NCBI RefSeq assembly: GCF_943734655.1
Contig: NC_071355.1
Location: 206,819,603-206,883,602, forward strand
From: Sabethes cyaneus
Lineage: Eukaryota > Arthropoda > Insecta > Diptera > Culicidae
DNA: 64,000 nucleotides
Direction: 5' to 3'
Notes under the pieces: model-generated
The model's database searches: none
The model's input: the letters and a program-made list of their open reading frames with translations, nothing else
What the model was told of the DNA's origin: nothing
Position numbers and translations under genes: made by a program
Part shown: piece by piece, positions 50,304-61,532 of the stretch
Layout: each line of letters opens with the position of its first letter
Position numbering within the stretch: the first letter of the stretch is position 1

Positions 50304-50334
<31 letters not shown>

Positions 50335-50360
50335 CATACATACATACATACATACATACA
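50092..50360. repeat. (CATA)n microsatellite, about 270 bp
   Basis: Nearly perfect CATA units with one CTTA interruption near 50,302. Open frames in all phases arise from the repeat and are not genes. Confidence 0.98.
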
Positions 50361-50639
50361 TCACACACATTGAATACAATCATCATTTGATTGATATATT
50401 TTGATTTCACACCTTTTAACGGTTTTATATACGGTGCTCAAGTGTTAAAGTTTGAATAACTTTTGAATGAACCGTCCGATAAACTCGGTTTCGTTTGATA
50501 GATCTCAGCAGTAATTTTCAAATAATAATAAAATGTGTGATGTTTTTCATTAAATTAATATGATTTGGTTTTAATCACCGTGCACTTATGTGAATGTATT
50601 CAAATTGATCACGATCGGTGAAATATCAAAACCAATTTG

Positions 50640-50692
50640 ATAACGTTTCGGCCTACTGTCTTTTATTCAGCCATCATCAGATACTATTGTCA
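50640..50692 (-). ncRNA. hammerhead-like core at the end of PLE B1
   Basis: The minus strand has CUGAUGA (50,680-50,674) and GAAACGUUA (50,648-50,640). Stem II is weak (GGC/GCC). It is identical to the B2 copy. Confidence 0.4.
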
Positions 50693-50856
50693 ACAGAAAT
50701 AAAACAAATTTTAATTTACCTATTTTAACAAACAAAATGACAAAACTTACAAGGAAATAATCTTATCGCTAACTAAAACAAAACTTTTGTCGTCCACTGT
50801 AGTTTCATCTACGACGTTAAGTCCGTCCGCGTCGTTCCCTTTTGCTCTGTTCAAAC

Positions 50857-51263
50857 TAAAGAAACTGACTAAAGAAAAGACACTGGAGCTCAGTCACTCG
50901 CGGCCTCCTGTCATCATTAAACCTGGTTTGCTCAACGATGATTGTTGTGCGTGACTCTGTTCAAAGTTGCTAGGAAAAGTTCGAACAATATTTTTTCGAG
51001 TTCAACATTTAGGCGATTTTATGGATTGTACCATACAAATTTGACTGCCTGGTGTTTTCGTTACGCAGCACGGATCGATTTCGTTATGATACGATGGTAT
51101 TTGTTGCCGTTTGCTTGGAATCATTATTTTCTGGCGCGTTCATCGACTGATACTCCGCAAGTTTTCGAGCAAAAGATTCAGAAGGTTTGATCGAGATTCA
51201 TGCGCACTTGGTTACGACGAAACGGAAATGAGTTACCTGTCACTTCTTTAGTCAGTTTCTTTA
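50857..51263 (+). mobile_element. 407 bp hAT-like MITE, copy E1
   Basis: TIRs are the perfect 20-mer TAAAGAAACTGACTAAAGAA. The duplication is GTTCAAAC on both sides. The 82-codon frame inside starts with TTG and lacks homology, so I do not call it. Confidence 0.93.
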
Positions 51264-51279
51264 GTTCAAACCTTCTGAG

Positions 51280-51686
51280 TAAAGAAACTGACTAAAGAAG
51301 TGACAGGTAACTCATTTCCGTTTCGTCGTAACCAAGTGCGCATGAATCTCGATCAAACCTTCTGAATCTTTTGCTCGAAAACTTGCGGAGTATCAGTCGA
51401 TGAACGCGCCAGAAAATAATGATTCCAAGCAAACGGCAACAAATACCATCGTATCATAACGAAATCGATCCGTGCTGCGTAACGAAAACACCAGGCAGTC
51501 AAATTTGTATGGTACAATCCATAAAATCGCCTAAATGTTGAACTCGAAAAAATATTGTTCGAACTTTTCCTAGCAACTTTGAACAGAGTCACGCACAACA
51601 ATCATCGTTGAGCAAACCAGGTTTAATGATGACAGGAGGCCGCGAGTGACTGAGCTCCAGTGTCTTTTCTTTAGTCAGTTTCTTTA
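51280..51686 (-). mobile_element. 407 bp hAT-like MITE, copy E2
   Basis: Inverse orientation of E1. The duplication is CTTCTGAG on both sides. Only 16 bp separate it from E1. Confidence 0.93.
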
Positions 51687-51863
51687 CTTCTGAGCTTGCA
51701 CAGGGCGCCGTCGTATGTGTTGGAGAAACTTAGAGCATCCCGTTGGAGGTTTACTGTATTGCCTTCGCGTAGCTTGATGTGTAGTGTCTCTGCGTTTAGT
51801 CGTTTGCTCTCATTGCTCTCTCTTTCTAGTATAGCAGTGTCGGGAAACTTGAACACATGCCCG

Positions 51864-52270
51864 TAAAGAAACTGACTAAAGAAAAGACACTGGAGCTCAG
51901 TCACTCGCGGCCTCCTGTCATCATTAAACCTGGTTTGCTCAACGATGATTGTTGTGCGTGACTCTGTTCAAAGTTGCTAGGAAAAGTTCGAACAATATTT
52001 TTTCGAGTTCAACATTTAGGCGATTTTATGGATTGTACCATACAAATTTGACTGCCTGGTGTTTTCGTTACGCAGCACGGATCGATTTCGTTATGATACG
52101 ATGGTATTTGTTGCCGTTTGCTTGGAATCATTATTTTCTGGCGCGTTCATCGACTGATACTCCGCAAGTTTTCGAGCAAAAGATTCAGAAGGTTTGATCG
52201 AGATTCATGCGCACTTGGTTACGACGAAACGGAAATGAGTTACCTGTCACTTCTTTAGTCAGTTTCTTTA
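51864..52270 (+). mobile_element. 407 bp hAT-like MITE, copy E3
   Basis: The duplication is CATGCCCG on both sides. It interrupts the GIY-YIG part of PLE B1. Confidence 0.93.
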
Positions 52271-52636
52271 CATGCCCGGATTCAACTGTATGCTGTGTGA
52301 GACCGGTCATTGATGATTTGGTTCGAATTGAATTTTGATGCTGTTGCAGACGCTTTTCTAGAGTTTGCGAGGTTTGTCCAACGTAAACTCTATCAGCACA
52401 TGCGCCACATGGTACACTATATACAACGTTAGTTTGTTGCATTTTTGATATTCTGTCCTTTAGCTTTGAGAAAACTGTGTCTTTTAATTTGTTATTCGGT
52501 TTATGGGACACTGTGACGTCATGCTTCCGTAATACCTTCGCAACTTTTTCACTTACGCATGGAATGTAGGGAAGCGATACATAGCTTTTGGTTTTCTCAG
52601 TGTTGCTGGTGTTTTGTAGCGTGTTATAGAGTAAGT

Positions 52637-53252
52637 CCGGAGTGATTCGCGATAAGGGCGCAACTAACAAAGTGTGAACAATGAGAAACATCATTGTGAT
52701 AATTTGCCAGTACATTTTCAAATCTTAATTTAAATAAAAGTTACAAAAATCAAGTTTAAAGACAGAAATTGGTGTAGAATAAATCAATCTTATAATTTCA
52801 CAACAATTCTGCATAAAATTTGTGCATTCAAGCTCAAAATCTAAGTTTTATAGTTGAACCCCTTGGAATGAGCCTCAAAGCATTTTGACACTGAGATTCG
52901 CCCAGCCCTGTTTCGCCTTGTTTTGATTTTTTTATTTAGTTTCGCCTGTTTACAATGCGCCTGTGTTTTGAAAACAACGCAGTGTCGCTCTTTACTATCG
53001 CCTGTTTAGAAAACGATTTGCAAATAAGCCTGTCACTTCATAACAATGCGAGGGGCTAAACTGCAAACTGTCTTTTGTTTTGATTAAACACTTCTATCGC
53101 CCATTACTAAAAACTTGTTTTAAATAATTCTAACGATTAAAACAGAAGAAAGGATTCTTACCAAGGATATTATCAGTCTTTTTAAGGCTAATGGTGTGAT
53201 AAAACGATTTGTTTACAATTTGTAGTTGAGCCCCAATCGCGAATCACTCCGG
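52637..53252. mobile_element. 616 bp MITE in PLE B1
   Basis: Both ends begin CCGGAGTGATTCGCGAT (inverted), with AAGT at 52,633-52,636 and 53,253-53,256. Copy B2 has the uninterrupted sequence at 56,700-56,715, so the empty site is in the window. Confidence 0.85.
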
Positions 53253-53544
53253 AAGTGTACTCTCTTGGCTAGCGTCCGATCTATTAGCTGTTCCGGATAG
53301 TTGTTTTTGAGCAGCGTGTTTTTTGCAACCTGTATGCTTTCCTCTCGTTTTTTGGGATCGGTTAGTTTTAATGCACGATCAAAGAGGGCTGTGGCTGTGT
53401 TTAGTTTATGTGTGTAGGGACTTTCTGAGTGGAAGTCGAGATACCGACCGTTCTTCTGCTTGGGATGCCATGATTTCTCTATACTGTTGTTTTTTCTCAC
53501 CAGAGTCAGGTCCAAGAATTTTATGCACGAGTCTGTTTCTGACA

Positions 53545-55634
53545 AAGTTCGAAAGCTGACAAAGGGAATAAAATAGTGTTAATATCCGCACAGGAAAAAT
53601 CGCAAACAAAAGGCCCATAAAAATTATAAAAAACATGCCAGTACTGAAAATTTAGCAAGATATTTGGACGTATGCAACCAGCTAAATTTTGCAATCAGCA
53701 ATGCGTTTGAAGAGTACAATTCAAAAATTGAACTTGAAATAAAGTCCAGTCCTAAAAACTTCTTTAATTACGTGAAAACTAAACTAAAATCTGACAATTT
53801 TCCATCCATAATGCATCTTGATGAAAATGTTGGGGATAGCCCGGAAAATATTTGTAAGCTTTTTGCAAAATTTTTTCAAGAAATCTATACAACATTTTCT
53901 GAAGAAGATCGCGATCGCGACTATTTTGCATTTTTTCCGGATTCTTCAATGGATATTGGCGTTAACCAACTTCAGGCTCAGGATATTTTGCAGGCTTTGA
54001 AAAATGTGGATGCCTCAAAAGGTCCTGGGCCTGACGGAATCCCTCCAGTATTCATAAAAAATCTTGCAATAGAGTTCACTGCTCCTCTGTTTTGGCTTTT
54101 TAACTTATCACTAAAATCCGGAATCTTTCCAAAAATATGGAAAAGCTCATTTCTGGTGCCTATCTTTAAATCGGGCCGGAAATCTGACGTACGTAATTAT
54201 CGTGGTATTGCCATTATCTCTTGCATTCCAAAACTTTTCGAAGCTATTATCAATGAAAAACTATTCCTTCAAATTAAAAACAGAATTACAGAAATGCAAC
54301 ACGGTTTCTTCAAAGGACGTTCGACTACGACAAATTTACTGGAATTCATAGACCACTCACTGAATGCAATGGATAATGGAAACCATGTAGAAGCACTCTA
54401 TACGGACTTTAGCAAGGCATTTGATCGCATTGACATACCAATGCTGCTTTTCAAATTGCAAAAAATTGGAATTGAGCCAGGGCTCCTGAAATGGCTTGAA
54501 TCGTATTTAACTAATCGCCAACAAATAATTAAATTTAACGGAAAGACCTCGAATCCAATTCAAGTCACTTCTGGTGTTCCTCAAGGCTCTCATTTGGGAC
54601 CTCTTCTTTTTATCTTGTATGTAAATGACATTTCCTTCATTCTCAAGGAACTTAAAGTGCTAATATATGCCGACGATATGAAGCTCTTTTTGGAAATAAG
54701 AAATGAAGAAGACATCAATGTATTCCAGAACGAAATACACATATTCTACATATGGTGTAAAAAAAGCTTATTAGAACTTAATGTAAAAAAGAGCAACCTT
54801 ATATCATTTAGCAGAAAAAGAATTACACCGGAAATATCAATCATATTAGGAAATAAAATAGTAGAAAAATGTGAAAAAGTTAGGGATTTAGGAATTATCT
54901 TAGACTCCAAACTAACTTTCATCGACCATTATAACACAATAATACACAGAGCAAACAACATGCTAGGTTTTATTAAACGCTTTAGCTATAATTTTTCAGA
55001 TCCATACACCATCAAAACACTATATATTGCTTATGTGAGGTCAATACTGGAATACTGCAGTATTGTATGGTCTCCTTTTTCAATAACGCACGAAGAAAGA
55101 ATAGAATCAGTACAAAAACAATTTCTCTTATATGCTCTTCGTAAATTAGGTTGGACAGCATTTCCTCTTCCATCATACGAAGCACGCTGCATGCTTATAA
55201 ATATACAATCATTAAAAGAGCGTCGTATTTATGCAATGGTCTCATTTGTAAACGATATCGTTTCGCACCGTATTGACTCAGCAACACTTTTATCAAAACT
55301 GAACTTTTATACACCTACCCGGCAACTTCGTAATCGAAATTTATTTGCCATAAGCCATTATCGTACTAATTATGCAAAATTCGGTCCACTAAATCGTATG
55401 ATGGCAGCGTACTATCAATACTGCGAAACCATTGACTTTACAATGTCTCGGCATAGACTTAAACATCACTTTAATTCAATACGTAATCATAACGCGTAGA
55501 TAACGAAACAAAGGAATAAGAACACTTTTTAATCACCATCTAATTATAAGACTTCTATATAAGAAACTGTATATGCATTATACTAGTCTACATCGGTTGA
55601 CGAAATAAATAAATAAATAAATAAATAAATAAAT
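53545..55634 (+). mobile_element. Jockey/CR1-like non-LTR element, 5'-truncated
   Basis: It contains the RT frame and ends in an AAATA-type tail (55,603-55,634). It sits between the inverted PLE copies B1 and B2. The endonuclease and ORF1 are absent, which is normal for a truncated insertion. I see no flanking duplication. Confidence 0.8.
53576..55499 (+). CDS. RT of a Jockey/CR1-like non-LTR retrotransposon
   Basis: An open frame of about 640 codons with no start of its own. Order of motifs: linker (KAHKNYKKHASTENLARYLD; EYNSKIELEIKSSPKNF), then KGPGPDGIPPVFIKN, then LVPIFKSGRKSDVRNYRGI (block 1-2), QHGFFKGRSTTTNL, TDFSKAFDRID, SGVPQGSHLGPLLF, the catalytic YADD in VLIYADDMKLF, and KKSNLISFSRKR. 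After RT comes the usual C-terminal part (LEYCSIVWSP; ERIESVQKQFLLYALRKL). The enzyme copies its own RNA at a nicked target. The frame is intact, but the element lacks its endonuclease, so it cannot move alone. Confidence 0.9.
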
Positions 55635-55640
55635 CAAAAA

Positions 55641-57014
55641 ATGGCGGCGATGGTAAACGATAACACCACATACAAACCGGTAAACGAAAATCCTACGAAC
55701 CGAACACTCAAAAAACTAAATTCCATCATACAATATTGGTGGGAGAATAAGTATATCGACACGCACACAAAAAACAAACTGAAAATCTTTAACTGTCAGC
55801 CACCTAGAATTTACGGATTGCCGAAAATCCACAAAACAGGAAGACCTCTCAGACCGGTGGTATCCACAGTAGGATCAGCAACATATCGCATGGCACAATA
55901 TTTGGCAGGAATTCTGGAACATCTGGTCGGGAAAACAAAACACCATGTACGCAACAGCTTCGATTTCGCCGATGAAATAGCTACACTTCAAATTCCGGAT
56001 GGTACCGTCATGTACTCTCTGGATGTAGTATCACTCTACACAAACGTTCCTGTCGACAAAATTTACCAATGTGTAGAAGAAAAATGGAGCGATCTGCGAA
56101 ACCACACAAACATCCCGTGGGAGAGCTTTAAATCAGCGATGAAAACTGTGTTGGATGCATCATTTTTTCAATACAGTAACAAGTTTTTCTCCCAAGTCCA
56201 AGGGGTACCTATGGGATCCCCTCTCTCTCCAGTAGTAGCCAACATAATAATGGAAGACCTCGAAAAAACTACATTAGCTGTACTAAACCAAAAAAACATC
56301 TCGATTGAATATTACAAACGATATGTCGATGATTGTTTTGTGATCGGAAAAGAAGAAGAAATTGATATCGTTCTTCACGAGTTTAACAGTTTTCATAACT
56401 CTTTGCAATTCACGTTGGAGAGAGAAACAGACTCGTGCATAAAATTCTTGGACCTGACTCTGGTGAGAAAAAACAACAGTATAGAGAAATCATGGCATCC
56501 CAAGCAGAAGAACGGTCGGTATCTCGACTTCCACTCAGAAAGTCCCTACACACATAAACTAAACACAGCCACAGCCCTCTTTGATCGTGCATTAAAACTA
56601 ACCGATCCCAAAAAACGAGAGGAAAGCATACAGGTTGCAAAAAACACGCTGCTCAAAAACAACTATCCGGAACAGCTAATAGATCGGACGCTAGCCAAGA
56701 GAGTACACTTACTCTATAACACGCTACAAAACACCAGCAACACTGAGAAAACCAAAAGCTATGTATCGCTTCCCTACATTCCATGCGTAAGTGAAAAAGT
56801 TGCGAAGGTATTACGGAAGCATGACGTCACAGTGTCCCATAAACCGAATAACAAATTAAAAGACACAGTTTTCTCAAAGCTAAAGGACAGAATATCAAAA
56901 ATGCAACAAACTAACGTTGTATATAGTGTACCATGTGGCGCATGTGCTGATAGAGTTTACGTTGGACAAACCTCGCAAACTCTAGAAAAGCGTCTGCAAC
57001 AGCATCAAAATTAA
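55641..57014 (+). CDS. Penelope-like RT/GIY-YIG protein (truncated both ends)
   Basis: The frame of 457 codons has PLE RT motifs: PPRIYGLPKIHKTGRPLRP (about 54-72), YSLDVVSLYTNVPVDK (about 125-140), GVPMGSPLSPVVANI (about 190-205) and the catalytic YVDDCF (about 231). A connection segment follows, then the GIY-YIG start VVYSVPCGACADRVYVGQTS and KRLQQHQN. The stop arises at the junction with MITE E4, so the nuclease lacks its C-terminal half. The N-terminus also seems short for the family. The domain order RT then GIY-YIG is diagnostic of Penelope. It is the best-preserved PLE frame in the window. Confidence 0.92.
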   Translation: MAAMVNDNTTYKPVNENPTNRTLKKLNSIIQYWWENKYIDTHTKNKLKIFNCQPPRIYGLPKIHKTGRPLRPVVSTVGSATYRMAQYLAGILEHLVGKTKHHVRNSFDFADEIATLQIPDGTVMYSLDVVSLYTNVPVDKIYQCVEEKWSDLRNHTNIPWESFKSAMKTVLDASFFQYSNKFFSQVQGVPMGSPLSPVVANIIMEDLEKTTLAVLNQKNISIEYYKRYVDDCFVIGKEEEIDIVLHEFNSFHNSLQFTLERETDSCIKFLDLTLVRKNNSIEKSWHPKQKNGRYLDFHSESPYTHKLNTATALFDRALKLTDPKKREESIQVAKNTLLKNNYPEQLIDRTLAKRVHLLYNTLQNTSNTEKTKSYVSLPYIPCVSEKVAKVLRKHDVTVSHKPNNKLKDTVFSKLKDRISKMQQTNVVYSVPCGACADRVYVGQTSQTLEKRLQQHQN

Positions 57015-57418
57015 AGAAACTGACTAAAGAAAAGACACTGGAGCTCAGTCACTCGCGGCCTCCTGTCATCATTAAACCTGGTTTGCTCAACGATGATTGT
57101 TGTGCGTGACTCTGTTCAAAGTTGCTAGGAAAAGTTCGAACAATATTTTTTCGAGTTCAACATTTAGGCGATTTTATGGATTGTACCATACAAATTTGAC
57201 TGCCTGGTGTTTTCGTTACGCAGCACGGATCGATTTCGTTATGATACGATGGTATTTGTTGCCGTTTGCTTGGAATCATTATTTTCTGGCGCGTTCATCG
57301 ACTGATACTCCGCAAGTTTTCGAGCAAAAGATTCAGAAGGTTTGATCGAGATTCATGCGCACTTGGTTACGACGAAACGGAAATGAGTTACCTGTCACTT
57401 CTTTAGTCAGTTTCTTTA
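57012..57418 (+). mobile_element. 407 bp hAT-like MITE, copy E4
   Basis: Full-length with both 20 bp TIRs, but its left flank (ATCAAAAT) and right flank (AACGGGAT) differ. The left flank is PLE sequence from far upstream of the right flank, so a deletion or recombination removed the piece between. Confidence 0.93.
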
Positions 57419-57427
57419 AACGGGATG

Positions 57428-57834
57428 TAAAGAAACTGACTAAAGAAGTGACAGGTAACTCATTTCCGTTTCGTCGTAACCAAGTGCGCATGAATCTCGA
57501 TCAAACCTTCTGAATCTTTTGCTCGAAAACTTGCGGAGTATCAGTCGATGAACGCGCCAGAAAATAATGATTCCAAGCAAACGGCAACAAATACCATCGT
57601 ATCATAACGAAATCGATCCGTGCTGCGTAACGAAAACACCAGGCAGTCAAATTTGTATGGTACAATCCATAAAATCGCCTAAATGTTGAACTCGAAAAAA
57701 TATTGTTCGAACTTTTCCTAGCAACTTTGAACAGAGTCACGCACAACAATCATCGTTGAGCAAACCAGGTTTAATGATGACAGGAGGCCGCGAGTGACTG
57801 AGCTCCAGTGTCTTTTCTTTAGTCAGTTTCTTTA
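57428..57834 (-). mobile_element. 407 bp hAT-like MITE, copy E5
   Basis: The duplication is CGGGATG, or ACGGGATG if the terminal A is shared. It lies 9 bp after E4. Confidence 0.93.
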
Positions 57835-57844
57835 CGGGATGCTC

Positions 57845-58251
57845 TAAAGAAACTGACTAAAGAAAAGACACTGGAGCTCAGTCACTCGCGGCCTCCTGTC
57901 ATCATTAAACCTGGTTTGCTCAACGATGATTGTTGTGCGTGACTCTGTTCAAAGTTGCTAGGAAAAGTTCGAACAATATTTTTTCGAGTTCAACATTTAG
58001 GCGATTTTATGGATTGTACCATACAAATTTGACTGCCTGGTGTTTTCGTTACGCAGCACGGATCGATTTCGTTATGATACGATGGTATTTGTTGCCGTTT
58101 GCTTGGAATCATTATTTTCTGGCGCGTTCATCGACTGATACTCCGCAAGTTTTCGAGCAAAAGATTCAGAAGGTTTGATCGAGATTCATGCGCACTTGGT
58201 TACGACGAAACGGAAATGAGTTACCTGTCACTTCTTTAGTCAGTTTCTTTA
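57845..58251 (+). mobile_element. 407 bp hAT-like MITE, copy E6
   Basis: The duplication is GGATGCTC on both sides. Its target overlaps the duplication of E5, and 10 bp separate the two. Confidence 0.93.
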
Positions 58252-58305
58252 GGATGCTCTAAGTTTCTCCAACACATACGACGGCGCCCTGTGCAAGCTC
58301 AGAAG

Positions 58306-58712
58306 TAAAGAAACTGACTAAAGAAGTGACAGGTAACTCATTTCCGTTTCGTCGTAACCAAGTGCGCATGAATCTCGATCAAACCTTCTGAATCTTTTGC
58401 TCGAAAACTTGCGGAGTATCAGTCGATGAACGCGCCAGAAAATAATGATTCCAAGCAAACGGCAACAAATACCATCGTATCATAACGAAATCGATCCGTG
58501 CTGCGTAACGAAAACACCAGGCAGTCAAATTTGTATGGTACAATCCATAAAATCGCCTAAATGTTGAACTCGAAAAAATATTGTTCGAACTTTTCCTAGC
58601 AACTTTGAACAGAGTCACGCACAACAATCATCGTTGAGCAAACCAGGTTTAATGATGACAGGAGGCCGCGAGTGACTGAGCTCCAGTGTCTTTTCTTTAG
58701 TCAGTTTCTTTA
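58306..58712 (-). mobile_element. 407 bp hAT-like MITE, copy E7
   Basis: The duplication is CTCAGAAG on both sides, the complement of the E2 duplication. Thus E2 and E7 occupy the same PLE site in B1 and B2. Confidence 0.93.
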
Positions 58713-58889
58713 CTCAGAAGGTTTGAACAGAGCAAAAGGGAACGACGCGGACGGACTTAACGTCGTAGATGAAACTACAGTGGACGACAAAAGTTTTGTT
58801 TTAGTTAGCGATAAGATTATTTCCTTGTAAGTTTTGTCATTTTGTTTGTTAAAATAGGTAAATTAAAATTTGTTTTATTTCTGTTGACA

Positions 58890-58945
58890 ATAGTATCTGA
58901 TGATGGCTGAATAAAAGACAGTAGGCCGAAACGTTATCAAATGAG
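58890..58945 (+). ncRNA. hammerhead-like core at the end of PLE B2
   Basis: CUGAUGA at 58,897 and GAAACGUUA from 58,928, with weak GGC/GCC stem II. It mirrors the B1 end. Confidence 0.4.
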
Positions 58946-58988
58946 TTTTGATATTTCACCGATCGTGATCAATTTGAATACATTCACA

Positions 58989-59600
<612 letters not shown>

Positions 59601-60208
59601 AACATACGCTCCAGTCTAAAGGCCGACACAATGTATACGGATTTTGAGTCGCTGCGGTTTGGGGTTTTCCGTGCATTTTCTGTCAACTTTCCGCAGCGTT
59701 AAAATCCGTATGCAAGGTGTTAGGACCTGAGTTCTTCTGTTCATAGTAATCTTGTCTACAGCGAATTATTATCGACTGCAAGAAAGTCAGTTTTTGACTT
59801 TTTCTTGATGATTCCTCTCCGTCAAGAGTATCCCTGTCTAACTAGAGCACCTCAGCTTTTCCGTCTACTTCAACACAATCCGATGCGACGCGGTTCGTAA
59901 AATCTTCTGAAGACGAATCCTTCGGTAATGCTCGGTTCATGTGTTTACGTCAACATATGCCTCATCAGAAGTTGATTTATTTACTTTATTTGAGCCTAAA
60001 ACAATCACTGATCAATTGTTATGTATAATTAATTCAATATTTCTGTTTCTAAGTTCTGTTTTTGGTATGAAAAAAACAAACTTGTCCACGTGGACATTTA
60101 CGATACCCCCTCCCCCTTTCAGTGGACAAGCGTGGACATTTCCATACCCCCACCTCCCTCTAAACTGTCCACGTGGTATATGGATGGCCCCTAACGAAAT
60201 GTAGCACC

Positions 60209-60516
60209 TAGTGATGTCCGAAATTTTCAATTATTCGATTACCTTTAAATCGGTGAGCGTTGTCTGCACTAATCGATTAATTCAACTATTCGTGTCAGTG
60301 GTATTCGATTAAAAATATTCGAATGTTTCTTTCATTAATTCGATTAATCGAACGATTATGAACGATTAACGAGCATTATTCGGGCATTATTCATACTCAT
60401 TGAACTATACGATCAATTCAACTACTCATGCTGGCAGTATTCGATTAAAAATTATTGAAATATTCCAAGTGTTATTCGATTAGTTGAATCAATCTAACGA
60501 TTAACGGGCATCACTA
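60209..60516. mobile_element. hAT-like MITE with ATTCGATTAA words
   Basis: Ends are TAGTGATGTCCG and CGGGCATCACTA. The flanks GTAGCACC and CTAGCACC form an 8 bp duplication with one mismatch. It splits the 3' end of the SINE copy 4. Confidence 0.7.
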
Positions 60517-60610
60517 CTAGCACCTAGGCTTTGTTTTGCTTTGCTTTGATACTAAATCCGCAAGTATTTATTTATTTATTTATTTATTTATGTTACCATT
60601 TCCAGGTTAA

Positions 60611-61183
60611 GGGGGCATAGTACTTTTTACGCCATATTTTTGGCCTTATTTCAAATATTTTTTAGGGGGCTTATTCATTAAATAGGGCTTATCCAAAATG
60701 AAAAATTCTAAAACGACATGAAAGTATATTAAATTATCTCGTGTTTGACTCATCCTTTTTTTGAAATTCGAACACATAAAAAATGGCGGATATTCAAATA
60801 TAAAAGTAAGGTTTTTAGTCGAAAAAATTGACTTTAAACAATTCTACAAAATACAAAAATTACAATACCAAAAAAAGGATGGGTCAAACACTAGATAATT
60901 TTATTGGCTTTGAAACAAAAAAAAAAGAATCATGAGAATTGCTTGAGCCGTTCTCGAGATATTTATGGTACCGACTTTCAAAACCTGGTTTCGAGAAAAA
61001 AGTCGTTGAAGTTTTTATTCGCTGTGTAATCGCTCCAGACATGCGCAGTACAAATAACTGTAACTTTGTCAATTTTTGGAATTCATCCAAACGGCTTCAA
61101 ACACATGTGCTAAAAATGTTAATCTTTTGATATAAACAATAAAAAATTTCGATTTTTTAGAATTGAAAAAGTACTATGCCCCC
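60611..61183. mobile_element. TTAA-flanked MITE, 573 bp
   Basis: Perfect TIR GGGGGCATAGTACTTTTT between TTAA at 60,607-60,610 and 61,184-61,187, as in piggyBac-like elements. Non-coding. Confidence 0.88.
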
Positions 61184-61318
61184 TTAAATGAGTAAACAGT
61201 TCTGCTTGACCTACGATGGAAATCTCTCCAAGTAGTGCCCGCCATTCGTGGTTCATACAACTACGCCATTCTCCGCTACCGTCGTGCCTGTTGACACTTT
61301 TTTTTAAATTTTCTGACT

Positions 61319-61532
61319 TTAAGGTGAATCGTCATCGATTCTGCCAATTTCAGAAACAGTTTTTTTGTTTGAAACGAAAATTCTGTTCATGAAAATATAT
61401 TCGCAGTGTTCAGATTAGCAAGAAGAATGCAGTATTTACATTTTTATAAATAGAATCCCGCTTTTGGGCCTAAAAGCTGCTTCCGAAATTGAGCTCTGCG
61501 ACGAAAAGTTAATGACTGCTAATTTCCCGTTA
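61319..61532. mobile_element. second copy of the 220 bp TTAA MITE (inverted)
   Basis: Matches 19,785-20,004 in inverse orientation through GTTTGAAAC, AATATATTC, TCAGATT and AGTTAATGACTGCT. The ends are diverged. Confidence 0.6.

Larger units (their letters stand above)
50592..53537 (-). mobile_element. Penelope-like element B1 (3' half, minus strand)
   Basis: Minus-strand reading gives ETDSCIKFLDLTLVRKNN, then ERTLAK-type text, then YNTLQNTSNTEKTK, the GIY-YIG start VVYSVPCGACADRVYVGQTS, and HVFKFPDTAILERE to the C-terminus. It nearly matches copy B2 at 55.6-59.0 kb. It is truncated at 53,537 and interrupted by three 407 bp MITEs and one 616 bp MITE. The 3' end carries a hammerhead-like core. 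Confidence 0.85.
55635..58988 (+). mobile_element. Penelope-like element B2 (plus strand)
   Basis: RT and GIY-YIG start are intact to about 57,011. There a 407 bp MITE (E4) begins. The remaining GIY-YIG part is missing, and the 3' region resumes in short pieces between E4, E5, E6 and E7 (for example CTAAGTTTCTCCAACACATA), followed by the 3' untranslated end with a hammerhead-like core. The end sequence up to 58,988 is an inverse copy of the B1 end from 50,592. Confidence 0.85.

Noticed and set aside
50042..50410. Open frames on both strands over the CATA repeat
   Set aside because: They are simple-repeat artefacts; all phases are open for the same reason.
50942..51190. 82-codon frame repeated in all seven 407 bp MITEs
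   Set aside because: It starts with TTG, has no recognisable domain, and is the same only because the DNA copies are the same. A real peptide is possible but unsupported.
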